From Shuttleworthia sp045545575 (GTDB lineage: Bacteria; Bacillota; Clostridia; Lachnospirales; Lachnospiraceae), in the NCBI GenBank assembly GCA_045545575.1, contig JAZQBE010000009.1, positions 1 to 24,913 of the forward strand: 24,913 nucleotides of DNA, given 5' to 3'. Under the pieces are notes generated by a model. The model was not told the DNA's origin. It ran no database searches and saw nothing but the letters and a program-made list of their open reading frames with translations. Below are positions 17,301 through 24,587 of this stretch, piece after piece (within the stretch, counting starts at the first letter, position 1; every line of letters starts with the position of its first letter). Made by a program: the position numbers and the translations under genes.

Positions 17301-18117
17301 CGTACAGAGACGCAAAGCCCTCCTGATAGGCTTTCCACGTGTTTTCGATCGGCGCGCGGAACGGGCCGTCGCCGAAGGTGACGTCGGAAAGCTCCGTCGA
17401 AAACGTGGTGTGGCGGCAGTGATCCGACCAGTAGGTGTCGGGCACGCGCATCTCAGTCATGGACGGGTCGCGCTGTTCCTCGTCGCGGAAATAGGTCTGG
17501 ATCCAGCAGAAATCGGCAAAGGTCATGGCCAGGCCGAAGCTGTCGTACAGTTCGCGGAGAGGCGCTTCCTCCATCGCGCGGAAACCGTCGAGAACGATCA
17601 CGTCCGGCGCGTCGTCAAACTTGTCCGTCAGCGTTTCGGGCTTATCCAGGGACGTCTCTCGGGAATCCACCGGATTGATGCAGTGGGCGCGAAGCGCGTC
17701 CTTGTCGGCCTCCGTCAGTTCGCCGTAAACGACATACGTCGTGGCGGTGCGGATCACGGGCTGCTGCGACGCGTCCAGCAGGCGGATGCACTGTTCTGCC
17801 GAATCGGCGCGCTGGTCAAACTGCCCCGGCACGTATTCCACGGAAAACACAAAGACCGGCACGTCTTCCGGGAAGGCATCCGTATAAAGCGGGAACTCCT
17901 CCGGATAGCAGAAATCCACCGGTGGCTCCGAAAACACGGTCTGCATTGCCGCGGAAAAGACCTCGTCGCCGACATGCTCCACATCGTAACGGATCAGTAC
18001 ACGGACACCCAGAACGGTACGGATTCCGAGATAACTCTTTGCTTCACCGGCCAGTTCCTTCGCGGCAACCGCGTATTCCGGTTTCTTTTCCACATAAACG
18101 CGTCTGACACCTGCCAT
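14305..18117 (-). CDS. purL: Phosphoribosylformylglycinamidine synthase, single-chain
   Basis: A 1,270-residue enzyme for the fourth step of purine synthesis, making FGAM from FGAR, ATP and glutamine. In order: N-terminal PurS-like region, linker with SDHCRH (231-236), the synthetase core with ETHNHPTEIEPFGG and the glycine-rich GGRTGRDGIGG, a second AIRS-like half, and a C-terminal glutamine amidotransferase from about residue 1005 (PVFPGTNCEYD, nucleophile in LGICNGFQ, His/Glu in MCHSER). All expected domains are present, so it is intact. The ATG follows AGGAGGAG closely. AT-rich TAGAAT/TACAAT stretches lie about 40 bases upstream but without a clear -35, and no purine riboswitch is seen. 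Base composition shifts inside the gene near 16170. Confidence 0.97.
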   Translation of the reverse strand: MAGVRRVYVEKKPEYAVAAKELAGEAKSYLGIRTVLGVRVLIRYDVEHVGDEVFSAAMQTVFSEPPVDFCYPEEFPLYTDAFPEDVPVFVFSVEYVPGQFDQRADSAEQCIRLLDASQQPVIRTATTYVVYGELTEADKDALRAHCINPVDSRETSLDKPETLTDKFDDAPDVIVLDGFRAMEEAPLRELYDSFGLAMTFADFCWIQTYFRDEEQRDPSMTEMRVPDTYWSDHCRHTTFSTELSDVTFGDGPFRAPIENTWKAYQEGFASLYAGRSDKYVCLMDIALSAMKLLKREGKLADQEESDEINACSIVVPVEVDGKTEEWLVNFKNETHNHPTEIEPFGGAATCLGGAIRDPLSGRTYVYQAMRVTGAADPTVSVKETIPGKLPQKKLVREAAHGYSSYGNQIGLATGYVKEIYHPNYVAKRMEIGAVMGAAPRRAVRRLNSDPGDRIILLGGRTGRDGIGGATGSSKAHNTQSTAVCGAEVQKGNPPTERKLQRLFRREEVSWLIKKCNDFGAGGVSVAIGELAPGLRVNLDLVPKKYAGLDGTELAISESQERMAVVVAPEDVAQFMAYAAEENLEATEVAVVTEEPRLVLEWRGKKIVDLSRAFLDTNGAHQETSVFVELPDPAENAVRAKRPESALSFDKAARTALSDLNVCSQKGLVERFDSSIGAGSVLMPYGGKYQLTETQSMIAKLPVLDGDCDTVTMMAYGFDPYVSSWSPYHGANYAVAESVARIVASGGEYKGIRFTFQEFYRRMSTVPARWSQPFAALLGAYHAQMALGLPSIGGKDSMSGTFNDIDVPPTLVSFAVAIGHENQVVTPELKTDGALLGHFAMAKDAYDLPDYPQMMRLYDAVLSAMRAGQITAAYAADAHGLAPAVFKMAFGNAFGADFDPAAVSMDKLFGFAIGDIVAEIPADKAQALQAALAEAGLSDAFAIIGRVRADGVFTYGDSTLSEAEAAECWQKPLEKVFATTTSPEVEPLERPLYQAPSVYVCKKKIARPTVFIPVFPGTNCEYDSAAVFKKAGADPVVRVFRNQNEADIRDSVDEFVRAIDGAQMIMFPGGFSAGDEPEGSAKFFATAFRNEKIKEAVQRLLSERDGLALGICNGFQALIKLGLVPYGEIRPQDADSPTLTYNTIGRHISKEAYIKVVSNKSPWLAKAQLGATYVNPASHGEGRFVAPAEWIEKLFANGQVATRYVDADGNCTSDDNGNINGSFAAIEGITSPDGRVYGKMCHSERIGRSVAVNISGEQDLHLFESGVEYFH

Positions 18118-18216
18118 ATTCTCCTCCTATGTGATTTCCTCATCACGGCAAACAAAATGCTATTGTATATTCTAACATATCTGTCGCTGTCATGGCGATG
18201 AAAACATTTTCGTTTT

Positions 18217-20682
18217 TCAGTGTTTTTCCGTCTGTTTTTCCCAAAACCGGTCCACCTGCGCGCGAACCGTCGAAAGCGACGTCTGCGCCAGATCCGACCA
18301 CTCTCTCGGAAATGTCGCGCGGTACGCCGGCTGCAGGAAACGGCTGTCCAGAAGCGCGATCACACCGCGGTCCTGCGCGGTGCGGATCAGGCGGCCGGCG
18401 GCCTGCATGACCTTGTTCATCCCGGGGTACAGGAACGCGTAGTCAAACCCTTTTTTCTGCCGGTCGAAATACTCCCGCAGGATCTGCGTCTGCGCGGACA
18501 CCTGGGGCAGGCCGGCACCTAAAACGATGACACCGATCAGCTTCTCGCCGGTCAGATCGATGCCCTCTGAAAACAGGCCGCCGAGCACGCAGAACGCGGC
18601 CAGCGTATTCGAACGCTCCTGCGAGAACGCGGCCAGGAACCGGTCGCGGCCGCTCTCCGTCATCCCCTGCTCCTGCACAAGAATCTCAATGCCGAGGACG
18701 GCCATCTTTGCGAAAGCCGACGCCACCTTCTCCATGAACGCATAGGACGGCGCGAATACCATATAATTGCCCTGTCTGGCGGAAACGATCTCGTAGACAT
18801 AGCGGGCAAAGCTTCGGTACTGCTCTTCGCTGCGCGCCCGGTACAGACTCGTGACGTCGCCGGCCGCGAGAAGCAGCCGCTGTTCGGACGAAAAAACGCT
18901 GCTGGAATAGACCGCGTAGGGATCCGGCAGGGCGCACAGCAGGGATTTGTAATAGTTCACCGGCAGAAGCGTCGCGGAGAAAAAGACAGAAGAGACGCCC
19001 ATGCCCAGCGCCTCCGTCAGCTTGACGGAAGGGTCCAGACAGTACAGATGGATGCCGAACCGGCCGTCCGCCTCGTCGCAGTAGACCTTGTAGCGTTCGT
19101 CCATCCAGTCGAAGATCGCCAGAAAATACCGGATGCGGAAAAACACCTCCATGGCATCGTCCGGCAGCGGTTCCTTATTGCGGTCCATATCGTCAAGCAT
19201 GGCCGTAAACAGCCGGTTCAGCGCCAGGACAAACAGATCGAAATCCGCCGGGTCCGACCAGTCCTTCCCTTCCGCCGTACCGCGCTGTTCCGAAAACGCG
19301 TCCCTCTCCTGCTTCAGGCGCCGGCGCACTGTGCTGCACTGCCGGCCCACCGCGCCGCTGCGGCGGGAAAACGCCTTGCGAAGCAACGAAAAATCCTCCA
19401 GATACAGCGTCTCGGAATACATCTCCCGCGCCCGGTCCACCAGGTTGTGCGCCTCGTCGATCAGAAACAGACTGTCGGCGGTTTCGCCTTCCGCAAAAAA
19501 GCGCCGCAGACGCACGTTCGGGTCAAAGACATAATTGTAGTCACACAGAACGTTGTCGCTCCACGAGGACAGATCGAGGGCGAGCTCGAAGGGACAGACG
19601 GTATGTGCCTTTGCCTGTGCCACGATGCATTCCCGGTCCATCAGATCCTCGCGCGTCAGCAGATCGTAAACGGCATCGTTGACCCGGTCGAAATGGCCTT
19701 TCGCATAGGGACACTCGTCGGGATTGCAGCGGGTTTCATCCATCAGGCAAAGACGGTCGCGGGCGATGATTTCCACGGTCTTGGCGCGGTATCCCTGGCC
19801 GGAAAGCAGGCGGACGGCATCCGAGGCGACCCGGCGCGTCACGGTTTTGGACGTCAGGTAAAAGATCCGCTCCGCAAGGCCTTCACCCATGGCTTTGACG
19901 GCGGGATACAGCACGGACAGTGTCTTGCCCGTACCCGTGGGTGCCTGAATAAACAGGGGTTTTTTCCGGCGGATCGCCCGGTAAACGTCGGACGCCAGCT
20001 GTTTCTGGCCTTCACGCCACGGAAACGGAAACGGCAGCGCTTTCACGGAAGCGTTCCGGATCTGTTTCCATGTAAAAGAGAATTCCGCCCAGCGGCGGTA
20101 CGAATCGATCAACGACGCATACCATTCCGCAAGGGCTTCTTTGGACAGGGATTCCGTGAACTGCCGCACCTCCATGGTCTGACGGCGGACGTAGGTCAGA
20201 CGGATGTCCACACGTTCAAGGTTCCAGGCCTTCGCGGCAAAAAAACCGTAGCAGCGCGCCTGGGCCAGATGAACAAAAACAGGCTCGGTCATCGACAGCA
20301 CGTCGGTCTGCATTGTCTTGATCTCGTCGACCACAAGACGCTCACCGTCACAGTCCGGATCAAACAGCCGGTCGTCGTCGTAAATCAGGCCGTCGGCGCG
20401 GCCTTCCACAAGAAGGTCAAACTCGCCCATGTCCGTCGTATCCGACAGCGGCACTTCCGCGTGGTACGTCCCGCCGGCTTCCCGCTGCAGCTGCCGGTGA
20501 ATCCGCGCACCGGCCAGCATCGCCTCGACCGAATCCGCCGACCCCCGGCGCCGGTCGATGTCGCCGCTTTTTAAGACAAACTCCACCAGACTGCGGACGG
20601 AAATCCGCAGACAGTCCCGGGGCGGCGCACCGGCGCCCGGCTCCTGCTGATTCAGTTTTTCGTCACCGATGTGAGTATCCAA
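18217..20682 (-). CDS. Fe-S helicase (DinG/XPD superfamily) with N-terminal PD-(D/E)XK nuclease domain
   Basis: An 821-residue protein if it starts at the TTG at 20680-20682. Residues 25-200 form a RecB/Cas4-like nuclease: His62 (GARIHRQ), Asp97 (GRADGLI), Glu120-x-Lys122 (VVDEIKT) and QARCY (141-145). The helicase follows: Walker A APTGTGKT (247-254), four cysteines typical of the XPD/DinG iron-sulfur cluster (312, 319, 324, 363), DEAH (409-412) and motif VI QAAGRLIRTAQDRG near the C-terminus. It should unwind DNA 5'-3' and cut single strands, probably in repair. The open frame extends to an ATG at 20892, but the extra 70 residues lie in a structured RNA and look non-protein. TTG has only a weak GGGA ribosome site, so the start is uncertain. 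Confidence 0.85.
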   Translation of the reverse strand: MDTHIGDEKLNQQEPGAGAPPRDCLRISVRSLVEFVLKSGDIDRRRGSADSVEAMLAGARIHRQLQREAGGTYHAEVPLSDTTDMGEFDLLVEGRADGLIYDDDRLFDPDCDGERLVVDEIKTMQTDVLSMTEPVFVHLAQARCYGFFAAKAWNLERVDIRLTYVRRQTMEVRQFTESLSKEALAEWYASLIDSYRRWAEFSFTWKQIRNASVKALPFPFPWREGQKQLASDVYRAIRRKKPLFIQAPTGTGKTLSVLYPAVKAMGEGLAERIFYLTSKTVTRRVASDAVRLLSGQGYRAKTVEIIARDRLCLMDETRCNPDECPYAKGHFDRVNDAVYDLLTREDLMDRECIVAQAKAHTVCPFELALDLSSWSDNVLCDYNYVFDPNVRLRRFFAEGETADSLFLIDEAHNLVDRAREMYSETLYLEDFSLLRKAFSRRSGAVGRQCSTVRRRLKQERDAFSEQRGTAEGKDWSDPADFDLFVLALNRLFTAMLDDMDRNKEPLPDDAMEVFFRIRYFLAIFDWMDERYKVYCDEADGRFGIHLYCLDPSVKLTEALGMGVSSVFFSATLLPVNYYKSLLCALPDPYAVYSSSVFSSEQRLLLAAGDVTSLYRARSEEQYRSFARYVYEIVSARQGNYMVFAPSYAFMEKVASAFAKMAVLGIEILVQEQGMTESGRDRFLAAFSQERSNTLAAFCVLGGLFSEGIDLTGEKLIGVIVLGAGLPQVSAQTQILREYFDRQKKGFDYAFLYPGMNKVMQAAGRLIRTAQDRGVIALLDSRFLQPAYRATFPREWSDLAQTSLSTVRAQVDRFWEKQTEKH

Positions 20683-20726
20683 AGAAATCCCGTCCGTAAG
20701 CGGCCTTCTGCCGGCAGATGTGAAGA

Positions 20727-20976
20727 GAGCTTTTCGAATCCGTTGGTTTCGAAAAGCTCCCGCAAACATAGTCCAAAATGAGCAACCCAAAGTGCCGTGC
20801 CTGCGTTTTGACTCCCAGCGCATAGCCAGGTGGGTAACCGCACTCCGTCTTCTGCCTTCCGCTGGCCGAAGAGCACGCTCTTCGGGCGGCATGACATCGG
20901 ATCGGCTGATGTAGGAATCCCATGATAAGTAGATGTAGGTTCAAAATAGCAGGGGATATCGAACACTTCAGGCCTG
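20727..20976 (-). ncRNA. Candidate structured non-coding RNA (possibly 6S RNA-like) or long helicase leader
   Basis: About 250 bases between the helicase and citrate synthase contain no credible protein. A good minus-strand promoter (20982-21010) predicts a start near 20975. The RNA has strong hairpins: CCGAAGAGC/GCTCTTCGG around 20870-20890, a CCAGCG/CGCTGG pairing that closes a purine-rich domain, an ACATC/GATGT hairpin and a perfect 12-bp final stem (20727-20738 with 20748-20759). CCTACATC occurs twice near the 5' end. The 5' CCTGAAGTGTTCG recalls the start of 6S RNAs, but I could not build the closing stem that 6S needs, so that identity is only a guess. The final stem has only a pyrimidine-rich tail (TCTCTTC), so it may read through into the helicase. 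Confidence 0.5.
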
Positions 20977-20981
20977 TCTTA

Positions 20982-21010
20982 AGCATACGCTTTTTTTGCG
21001 TATCTGACAA
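20982..21010 (-). promoter_or_regulatory. Minus-strand promoter for the structured RNA/helicase
   Basis: -35 TTGTCA (21005-21010), exactly 17 bases, -10 TATGCT (20982-20987). The spacer holds a run of seven A between ATACGC and GCGTAT, a small palindrome. Its -35 is one arm of the inverted repeat shared with the citrate synthase promoter. Confidence 0.6.
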
Positions 21011-21034
21011 GTGAAAATCCCATGTTTGTCAGAT
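21002..21034. promoter_or_regulatory. 9-bp inverted repeat overlapping both divergent -35 boxes (candidate operator)
   Basis: ATCTGACAA (21002-21010) and TTGTCAGAT (21026-21034) are perfect complements separated by 15 bases. Each arm contains the TTGTCA -35 of one of the two divergent promoters. The symmetry may be just the mirrored promoters, or a site for a dimeric regulator. Confidence 0.45.
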
Positions 21035-21054
21035 CGCTGAAAACATGGTAGAAT
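21026..21054 (+). promoter_or_regulatory. Sigma-A type promoter for citrate synthase
   Basis: -35 TTGTCA (21026-21031), a 17-base spacer and -10 TAGAAT (21049-21054), predicting a start near 21061 and a leader of about 64 bases before the ATG. Confidence 0.75.
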
Positions 21055-21124
21055 AAGCGGAACTGTTTCAGAGAGATTATTCAGTCTCCTTCATTTTTAT
21101 TCACGTCAGACAGGAGGACACAGC

Positions 21125-22495
21125 ATGGCAAAAAACAAATACAGTATTGTGACACCCCAGATCGAATCCCTTTCCGAGCGCACCCGGGAAGCTTCCTATA
21201 TTGATCCGGAACTCTATTCCCATTATGACGTCAAGCGCGGCCTGCGCGACGTCAACGGGCGCGGCGTTCTTGTCGGCATCACCGATATTTCCGAAGTCAA
21301 CTCCACCAAAAAGATCGGCGACGCCGTCGTCCCCTGTGACGGCCAGCTGTTCTACCGCGGCTACAACGTTCAGGAAATCGTGAAACGTCTCCCGGAGGAT
21401 TCGCATTTCGGTTTTGAAGAGGTCACCTACCTGCTTCTTTTCGGAGAGCTTCCCACAAAAGCGGAGCTCGACGCGTTTGTCGGCATCCTTTCCGGCTACC
21501 GCTCGCTTCCCAGAAACTTCGTGCGCGACGTCATCATGAAAAAGCCGAGCAAGGACATGATGAACTCCCTTGCCCGCAGTGTGCTCTCCCTGTACTCCTA
21601 TGACGACAACCCGGAGGACACCAGCCCGGCGAACGTCCTGCGCCAGTGTCTGCAGCTGATCGCCATGTTCCCGCTGCTTTCCGTATACGGCTACCAGGTC
21701 TACCGGCACTACTACGGATACGACGACAGCCTGATCATCCACAACCCGGAGCCCCAGCTGTCCACCGCGGAAAACGTCCTGCGCTGCCTGCGTCCGGATA
21801 TGCAGTACACCGCGCTCGAGGCAAAGCTCTTAGACGTGTGCCTGATCCTGCACGCGGAACACGGCGGCGGCAACAACTCCACGTTTACCACCCACCTGGT
21901 CTCCTCCTCGGGCACAGACACCTATGCCACGATCGCGGCGGCTTTAGGTTCTCTGAAGGGGCCGAAGCACGGCGGCGCGAACATCAAAGTCGTGCAGATG
22001 TTTGCCGACATGAAGAAGAAGGTTCACGACTGGACCTCGGAAGAAGAAGTCGGTCAGTACCTGTCCGACCTGCTCGACAAGAAAGCCTTTGACAAAGCCG
22101 GCCTGATCTACGGCATGGGCCACGCCGTCTACTCCATCTCCGACCCCCGTGCCATCACCTTCCGGGGCTTCGTGGAGGAACTGTCCAAAGAAAAAGGAAT
22201 GGAGAAGGAATTTGCCCTCTACGCGCTGGTGGAGCGCTTAGCGCCGAAAATCATCGCCGAAAAGCGCAAAATCTACAAAGGCGTCAGCCCGAACGTGGAC
22301 TTCTTCTCCGGCTTCGCCTACCAGATGCTCGGCCTGCCGGTGGAGCTCTACACTCCGATCTTCGCCATCGCCCGCATCTCCGGCTGGAGCGCGCACCGGC
22401 TCGAGGAACTCTGCCAGAATTCCAAGATCATGCGTCCCGCCTATATGACCATCAACGAGCACCGCGATTACATCCCGATCGAGGACCGCGCGTAA
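21125..22495 (+). CDS. Citrate synthase (citrate/2-methylcitrate synthase family)
   Basis: A 456-residue type of citrate synthase common in clostridia; it condenses acetyl-CoA with oxaloacetate (propionyl-CoA in methylcitrate synthases). The catalytic triad is visible: His282 in GPKHGGAN, His333 in GMGHAVY and Asp392 in NVDFFSGF, with the substrate-binding LHAEHGGGNNSTF at 242-254. The ATG sits 7 bases after AGGAGG (21112-21117) and behind a clear promoter. It is the only well-supported plus-strand gene and stands alone: no aconitase or isocitrate dehydrogenase is adjacent. It probably supplies 2-oxoglutarate for glutamate in an incomplete TCA cycle, which is an inference from the clade. A terminator lies 33 bases after the stop. 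Confidence 0.95.
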   Translation: MAKNKYSIVTPQIESLSERTREASYIDPELYSHYDVKRGLRDVNGRGVLVGITDISEVNSTKKIGDAVVPCDGQLFYRGYNVQEIVKRLPEDSHFGFEEVTYLLLFGELPTKAELDAFVGILSGYRSLPRNFVRDVIMKKPSKDMMNSLARSVLSLYSYDDNPEDTSPANVLRQCLQLIAMFPLLSVYGYQVYRHYYGYDDSLIIHNPEPQLSTAENVLRCLRPDMQYTALEAKLLDVCLILHAEHGGGNNSTFTTHLVSSSGTDTYATIAAALGSLKGPKHGGANIKVVQMFADMKKKVHDWTSEEEVGQYLSDLLDKKAFDKAGLIYGMGHAVYSISDPRAITFRGFVEELSKEKGMEKEFALYALVERLAPKIIAEKRKIYKGVSPNVDFFSGFAYQMLGLPVELYTPIFAIARISGWSAHRLEELCQNSKIMRPAYMTINEHRDYIPIEDRA

Positions 22496-22528
22496 CAGCC
22501 GTACGCCGCACATAAATCAAAACACGGC

Positions 22529-22573
22529 AAAAGGCCGGCCGGTATGCAAAAAACGCATACCGGCCGGCCTTTT
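22529..22573. terminator. Bidirectional terminator between convergent citrate synthase and metY
   Basis: Perfect 19-bp arms, 22529-22547 and 22555-22573, around a 7-base loop; the core is GGCCGGCCGGTATGC. A-rich on the left and T-rich on the right, it gives a U-tract to transcripts from either side. Confidence 0.9.
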
Positions 22574-22575
22574 TG

Positions 22576-22602
22576 AGTCAACCGGGACCGTCCTCTTTGA
22601 CT
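22576..22602. repeat. REP-like imperfect palindrome next to the metY stop
   Basis: AGTCAA (22576-22581) and TTGACT (22597-22602) flank GGGACCGTCC. The GGGAC-GTCC core inside GTCAA/TTGAC arms resembles the REP-type palindromes mobilised by IS200-like REP-associated transposases in many Firmicutes. From memory of the motif only; copy number elsewhere is unknown. Confidence 0.35.
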
Positions 22603-23867
22603 TATCCGAGCGCAGCGAAAGCCTGATCGATATCCTCGAGGATATCCTCTACGTTTTCAAGCCCCACCGACAGACGCACCATGCCCTGATCAATGCCGGC
22701 TGCGACAAGCTGTTCGTCCGTCAGCTGACGGTGCGTGGAGCTGGCCGGATGCAGGATGCAGGTGCGGATATCCGCGACGTGCACTTCGTTGGACACGAGC
22801 TGCAGCGCGTCGAGGAATTTCATGGCCGCTTCTCTTCCGCCCTCGATCGTAAAGGACATCACGGCGCAGCAGCCCTTTAAATACTTCTCGAACAGATCGT
22901 GGTCCGGATCGTCCCCAAGGGCCGGATACTTGATCGCCGATACCTTCGGATGCTTTTCCAGATACAGGGCGACCTGCAGACCGTTTTTATGGTACTGAGG
23001 CATCCGCACCGGCAGGGTTTCCAGGCCTAAGTTCAGCAGGAAGGCCGAATGCGCGGCCGGGTAGCAGCCGAAATCGCGCATCAGGTTCATGCGGGCGCGC
23101 AGGATATAGGCCAGTTTTCCGTAGGTTTCGGTGTAGGAAATACCGTGATAGCTTTCATCCGGCTCGGTCAGCTCCGGGAACTTTCCGTTATCCCAGTCAA
23201 AGGTGCCGCCGTCCACGATCACGCCGCCCACCTGCAGCGCATGGCCGTCCAGATATTTGGACGTGGAATGCACCACAATATCCGCGCCGAATTCCAGCGG
23301 CTTGCAGAACACGGGGGTCGCAAAGGTATTGTCCACGATCAGCGGAATGCCGTGCTTGTGCGCAATGGCGGCGAACCGGCTGATATCGAGTACCGTCATG
23401 GCCGGGTTGGCCAGAGTCTCGCCGAAGATCAGACGCGTGCGGTCGTCAATCAGGGCTTCAATCGCTTCGTCCGTCATGTCCTGCGTGATGAACCGTGTCG
23501 TCACACCCAGACGGGGAAGCGTCACGGAAAACAGGTTCACCGTTCCGCCGTACACCGTGCTTAAAGACAGAATGTTGTCACCCGCGCCGCTGATATTTAA
23601 GACAGACATCATGGTCGCCGCCTGCCCGGACGAGGTGCACATGGCGCCGACGCCGCCTTCCATGGCCGCGATCTTCTCCTCGACCGCCATTACAGTCGGG
23701 TTCGCGAAACGCGAATAAATCAGAGACCGTGTCGGATCGTCAAACACCTTCGCGATCTCTTCGGCCGTGTCGTAAACATAGGTCGTGCTCTGCACGATCG
23801 GCACCACGCGGGGTTCGGTATTGCCCGGTGTATAGCCGGCGTGAAGCGCTTTGGTTTCGTCTCTCAT
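22602..23867 (-). CDS. metY: O-acetylhomoserine sulfhydrylase (PLP-dependent, Cys/Met metabolism family)
   Basis: A 421-residue PLP enzyme that makes homocysteine directly from O-acetylhomoserine and sulfide, feeding methionine synthase. The PLP lysine is Lys204 in HSTSKYLDGH; the SRFANPTV and VDNTFATP motifs of the family are present. The length and the insertion around 210-260 fit the sulfhydrylase class rather than cystathionine gamma-synthase (about 380). The ATG has AGAGGAA about 10 bases ahead. No S-box or T-box leader is visible; a GC-rich GCCGGC-flanked hairpin lies in the 78-base gap to the upstream phosphatase gene. With metH it supplies the last two steps of methionine synthesis. 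Confidence 0.92.
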   Translation of the reverse strand: MRDETKALHAGYTPGNTEPRVVPIVQSTTYVYDTAEEIAKVFDDPTRSLIYSRFANPTVMAVEEKIAAMEGGVGAMCTSSGQAATMMSVLNISGAGDNILSLSTVYGGTVNLFSVTLPRLGVTTRFITQDMTDEAIEALIDDRTRLIFGETLANPAMTVLDISRFAAIAHKHGIPLIVDNTFATPVFCKPLEFGADIVVHSTSKYLDGHALQVGGVIVDGGTFDWDNGKFPELTEPDESYHGISYTETYGKLAYILRARMNLMRDFGCYPAAHSAFLLNLGLETLPVRMPQYHKNGLQVALYLEKHPKVSAIKYPALGDDPDHDLFEKYLKGCCAVMSFTIEGGREAAMKFLDALQLVSNEVHVADIRTCILHPASSTHRQLTDEQLVAAGIDQGMVRLSVGLENVEDILEDIDQAFAALG

Positions 23868-23945
23868 TTTTTGTGTTCCTCTCTGTTCGATATTCTTTTC
23901 CTTGCTGCCGGCCGCCCGTTCCCGGGGACCGCCGGCTGTTTTATC

Positions 23946-24425
23946 TTAATACAATCGCCCTGACGTTTCAAGATCATCGAGAAGCGCTTCACAGCCGCGG
24001 ACGATGTCCTTCCAGGTCGTCTCGAAATCATCGGTATACCAGGGATCGGCCACGGACGCGTCCGATCCGGCAAAGGACAGAAGCCGGAACACCTTTCCTT
24101 CCCGGTCCGGCCCCAGGATACGCGCCATGTTCCGCATGTTCTGCGCATCCATCCCGATCAGCAGGTCATAGCGGTCATAATCCGCCGCCTCCAGCAGCCG
24201 CGCGCGTTTTCCGGAGCAGTCGATGCCGTGCTCGCGCAGGATTTCCTTCGCGGGCGGATACACCGGATTTCCGACGCCGCGCCAGATTTCTTCCGTGCTC
24301 GTCGCGGCCGACGCGATCTCAAACCGGTCCGCGATGCCCCGGCGGCGGACCATATCTTTTAAGATAAACTCTGCCATCGGCGAACGGCAGATATTGCCGT
24401 GGCAAACGAATAGGATTTTTATCAT
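23946..24425 (-). CDS. Low-molecular-weight protein-tyrosine phosphatase
   Basis: A 159-residue cytoplasmic phosphatase. The P-loop CHGNICRS gives nucleophile Cys8 and Arg14 (CX5R) at the very N-terminus, and the general acid is Asp127 in ADPWYTDDF; both are in the family positions. Length is normal. Such enzymes reverse tyrosine or arginine phosphorylation; the arsenate-reductase branch has a different cysteine pattern and is less likely. It is the first complete gene inside the accessory right end and lies 78 bases ahead of metY, so the two could share a transcript. The promoter was not resolved. Confidence 0.92.
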   Translation of the reverse strand: MIKILFVCHGNICRSPMAEFILKDMVRRRGIADRFEIASAATSTEEIWRGVGNPVYPPAKEILREHGIDCSGKRARLLEAADYDRYDLLIGMDAQNMRNMARILGPDREGKVFRLLSFAGSDASVADPWYTDDFETTWKDIVRGCEALLDDLETSGRLY

Positions 24426-24487
24426 ATCTTTCTAATGCCTCTCTATGCGTTAATATGCCATGTTTTGCAAGGGTTTTGCGCCATTTC

Positions 24488-24520
24488 CGAGATTTGGCAG
24501 ACCGACCTGTCTTTTTCTCG
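24488..24520. repeat. REP-like hairpin 1 upstream of the phosphatase
   Basis: CGAGA (24488-24492) and TCTCG (24516-24520) flank an inner AGAC/GTCT pair with CCTGTCT followed by five T. It shares the CCTGTCT-TTTT core with the hairpin at 24611-24640. Confidence 0.4.
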
Positions 24521-24587
24521 AAAGCCGCATATTTTCGCATATTTTGGCATATCTTTGACTTCAATGTTGGTAAAACAGCCCCTCTTT

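Noticed and set aside
19048..20574. Plus-strand open frame of 508 codons opposite the helicase
   Set aside because: Antisense shadow of a gene with clear helicase motifs; its composition is atypical of protein.
20652..21010. Small minus-strand frames of 104 and 115 codons beside the helicase start
   Set aside because: They overlap each other and the strong hairpins, have no recognisable motif and no good ribosome site; the structured RNA explains the region better.
23900..23940. GC-rich hairpin with GCCGGC ends between the phosphatase and metY considered as a terminator
   Set aside because: On the coding (minus) strand it is followed by AGCAAGGAAAAG with no T-tract; the T-rich side faces the plus strand where no gene ends.
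24526..24555. Tandem GCATATTTT strings considered as a CRISPR or iteron array
   Set aside because: Only two or three short copies with no regular spacers.
24319..24564. 81-codon minus-strand frame overlapping the phosphatase gene
   Set aside because: It runs through a REP-like hairpin and overlaps the phosphatase in another frame; lysine/arginine-rich with no motif.
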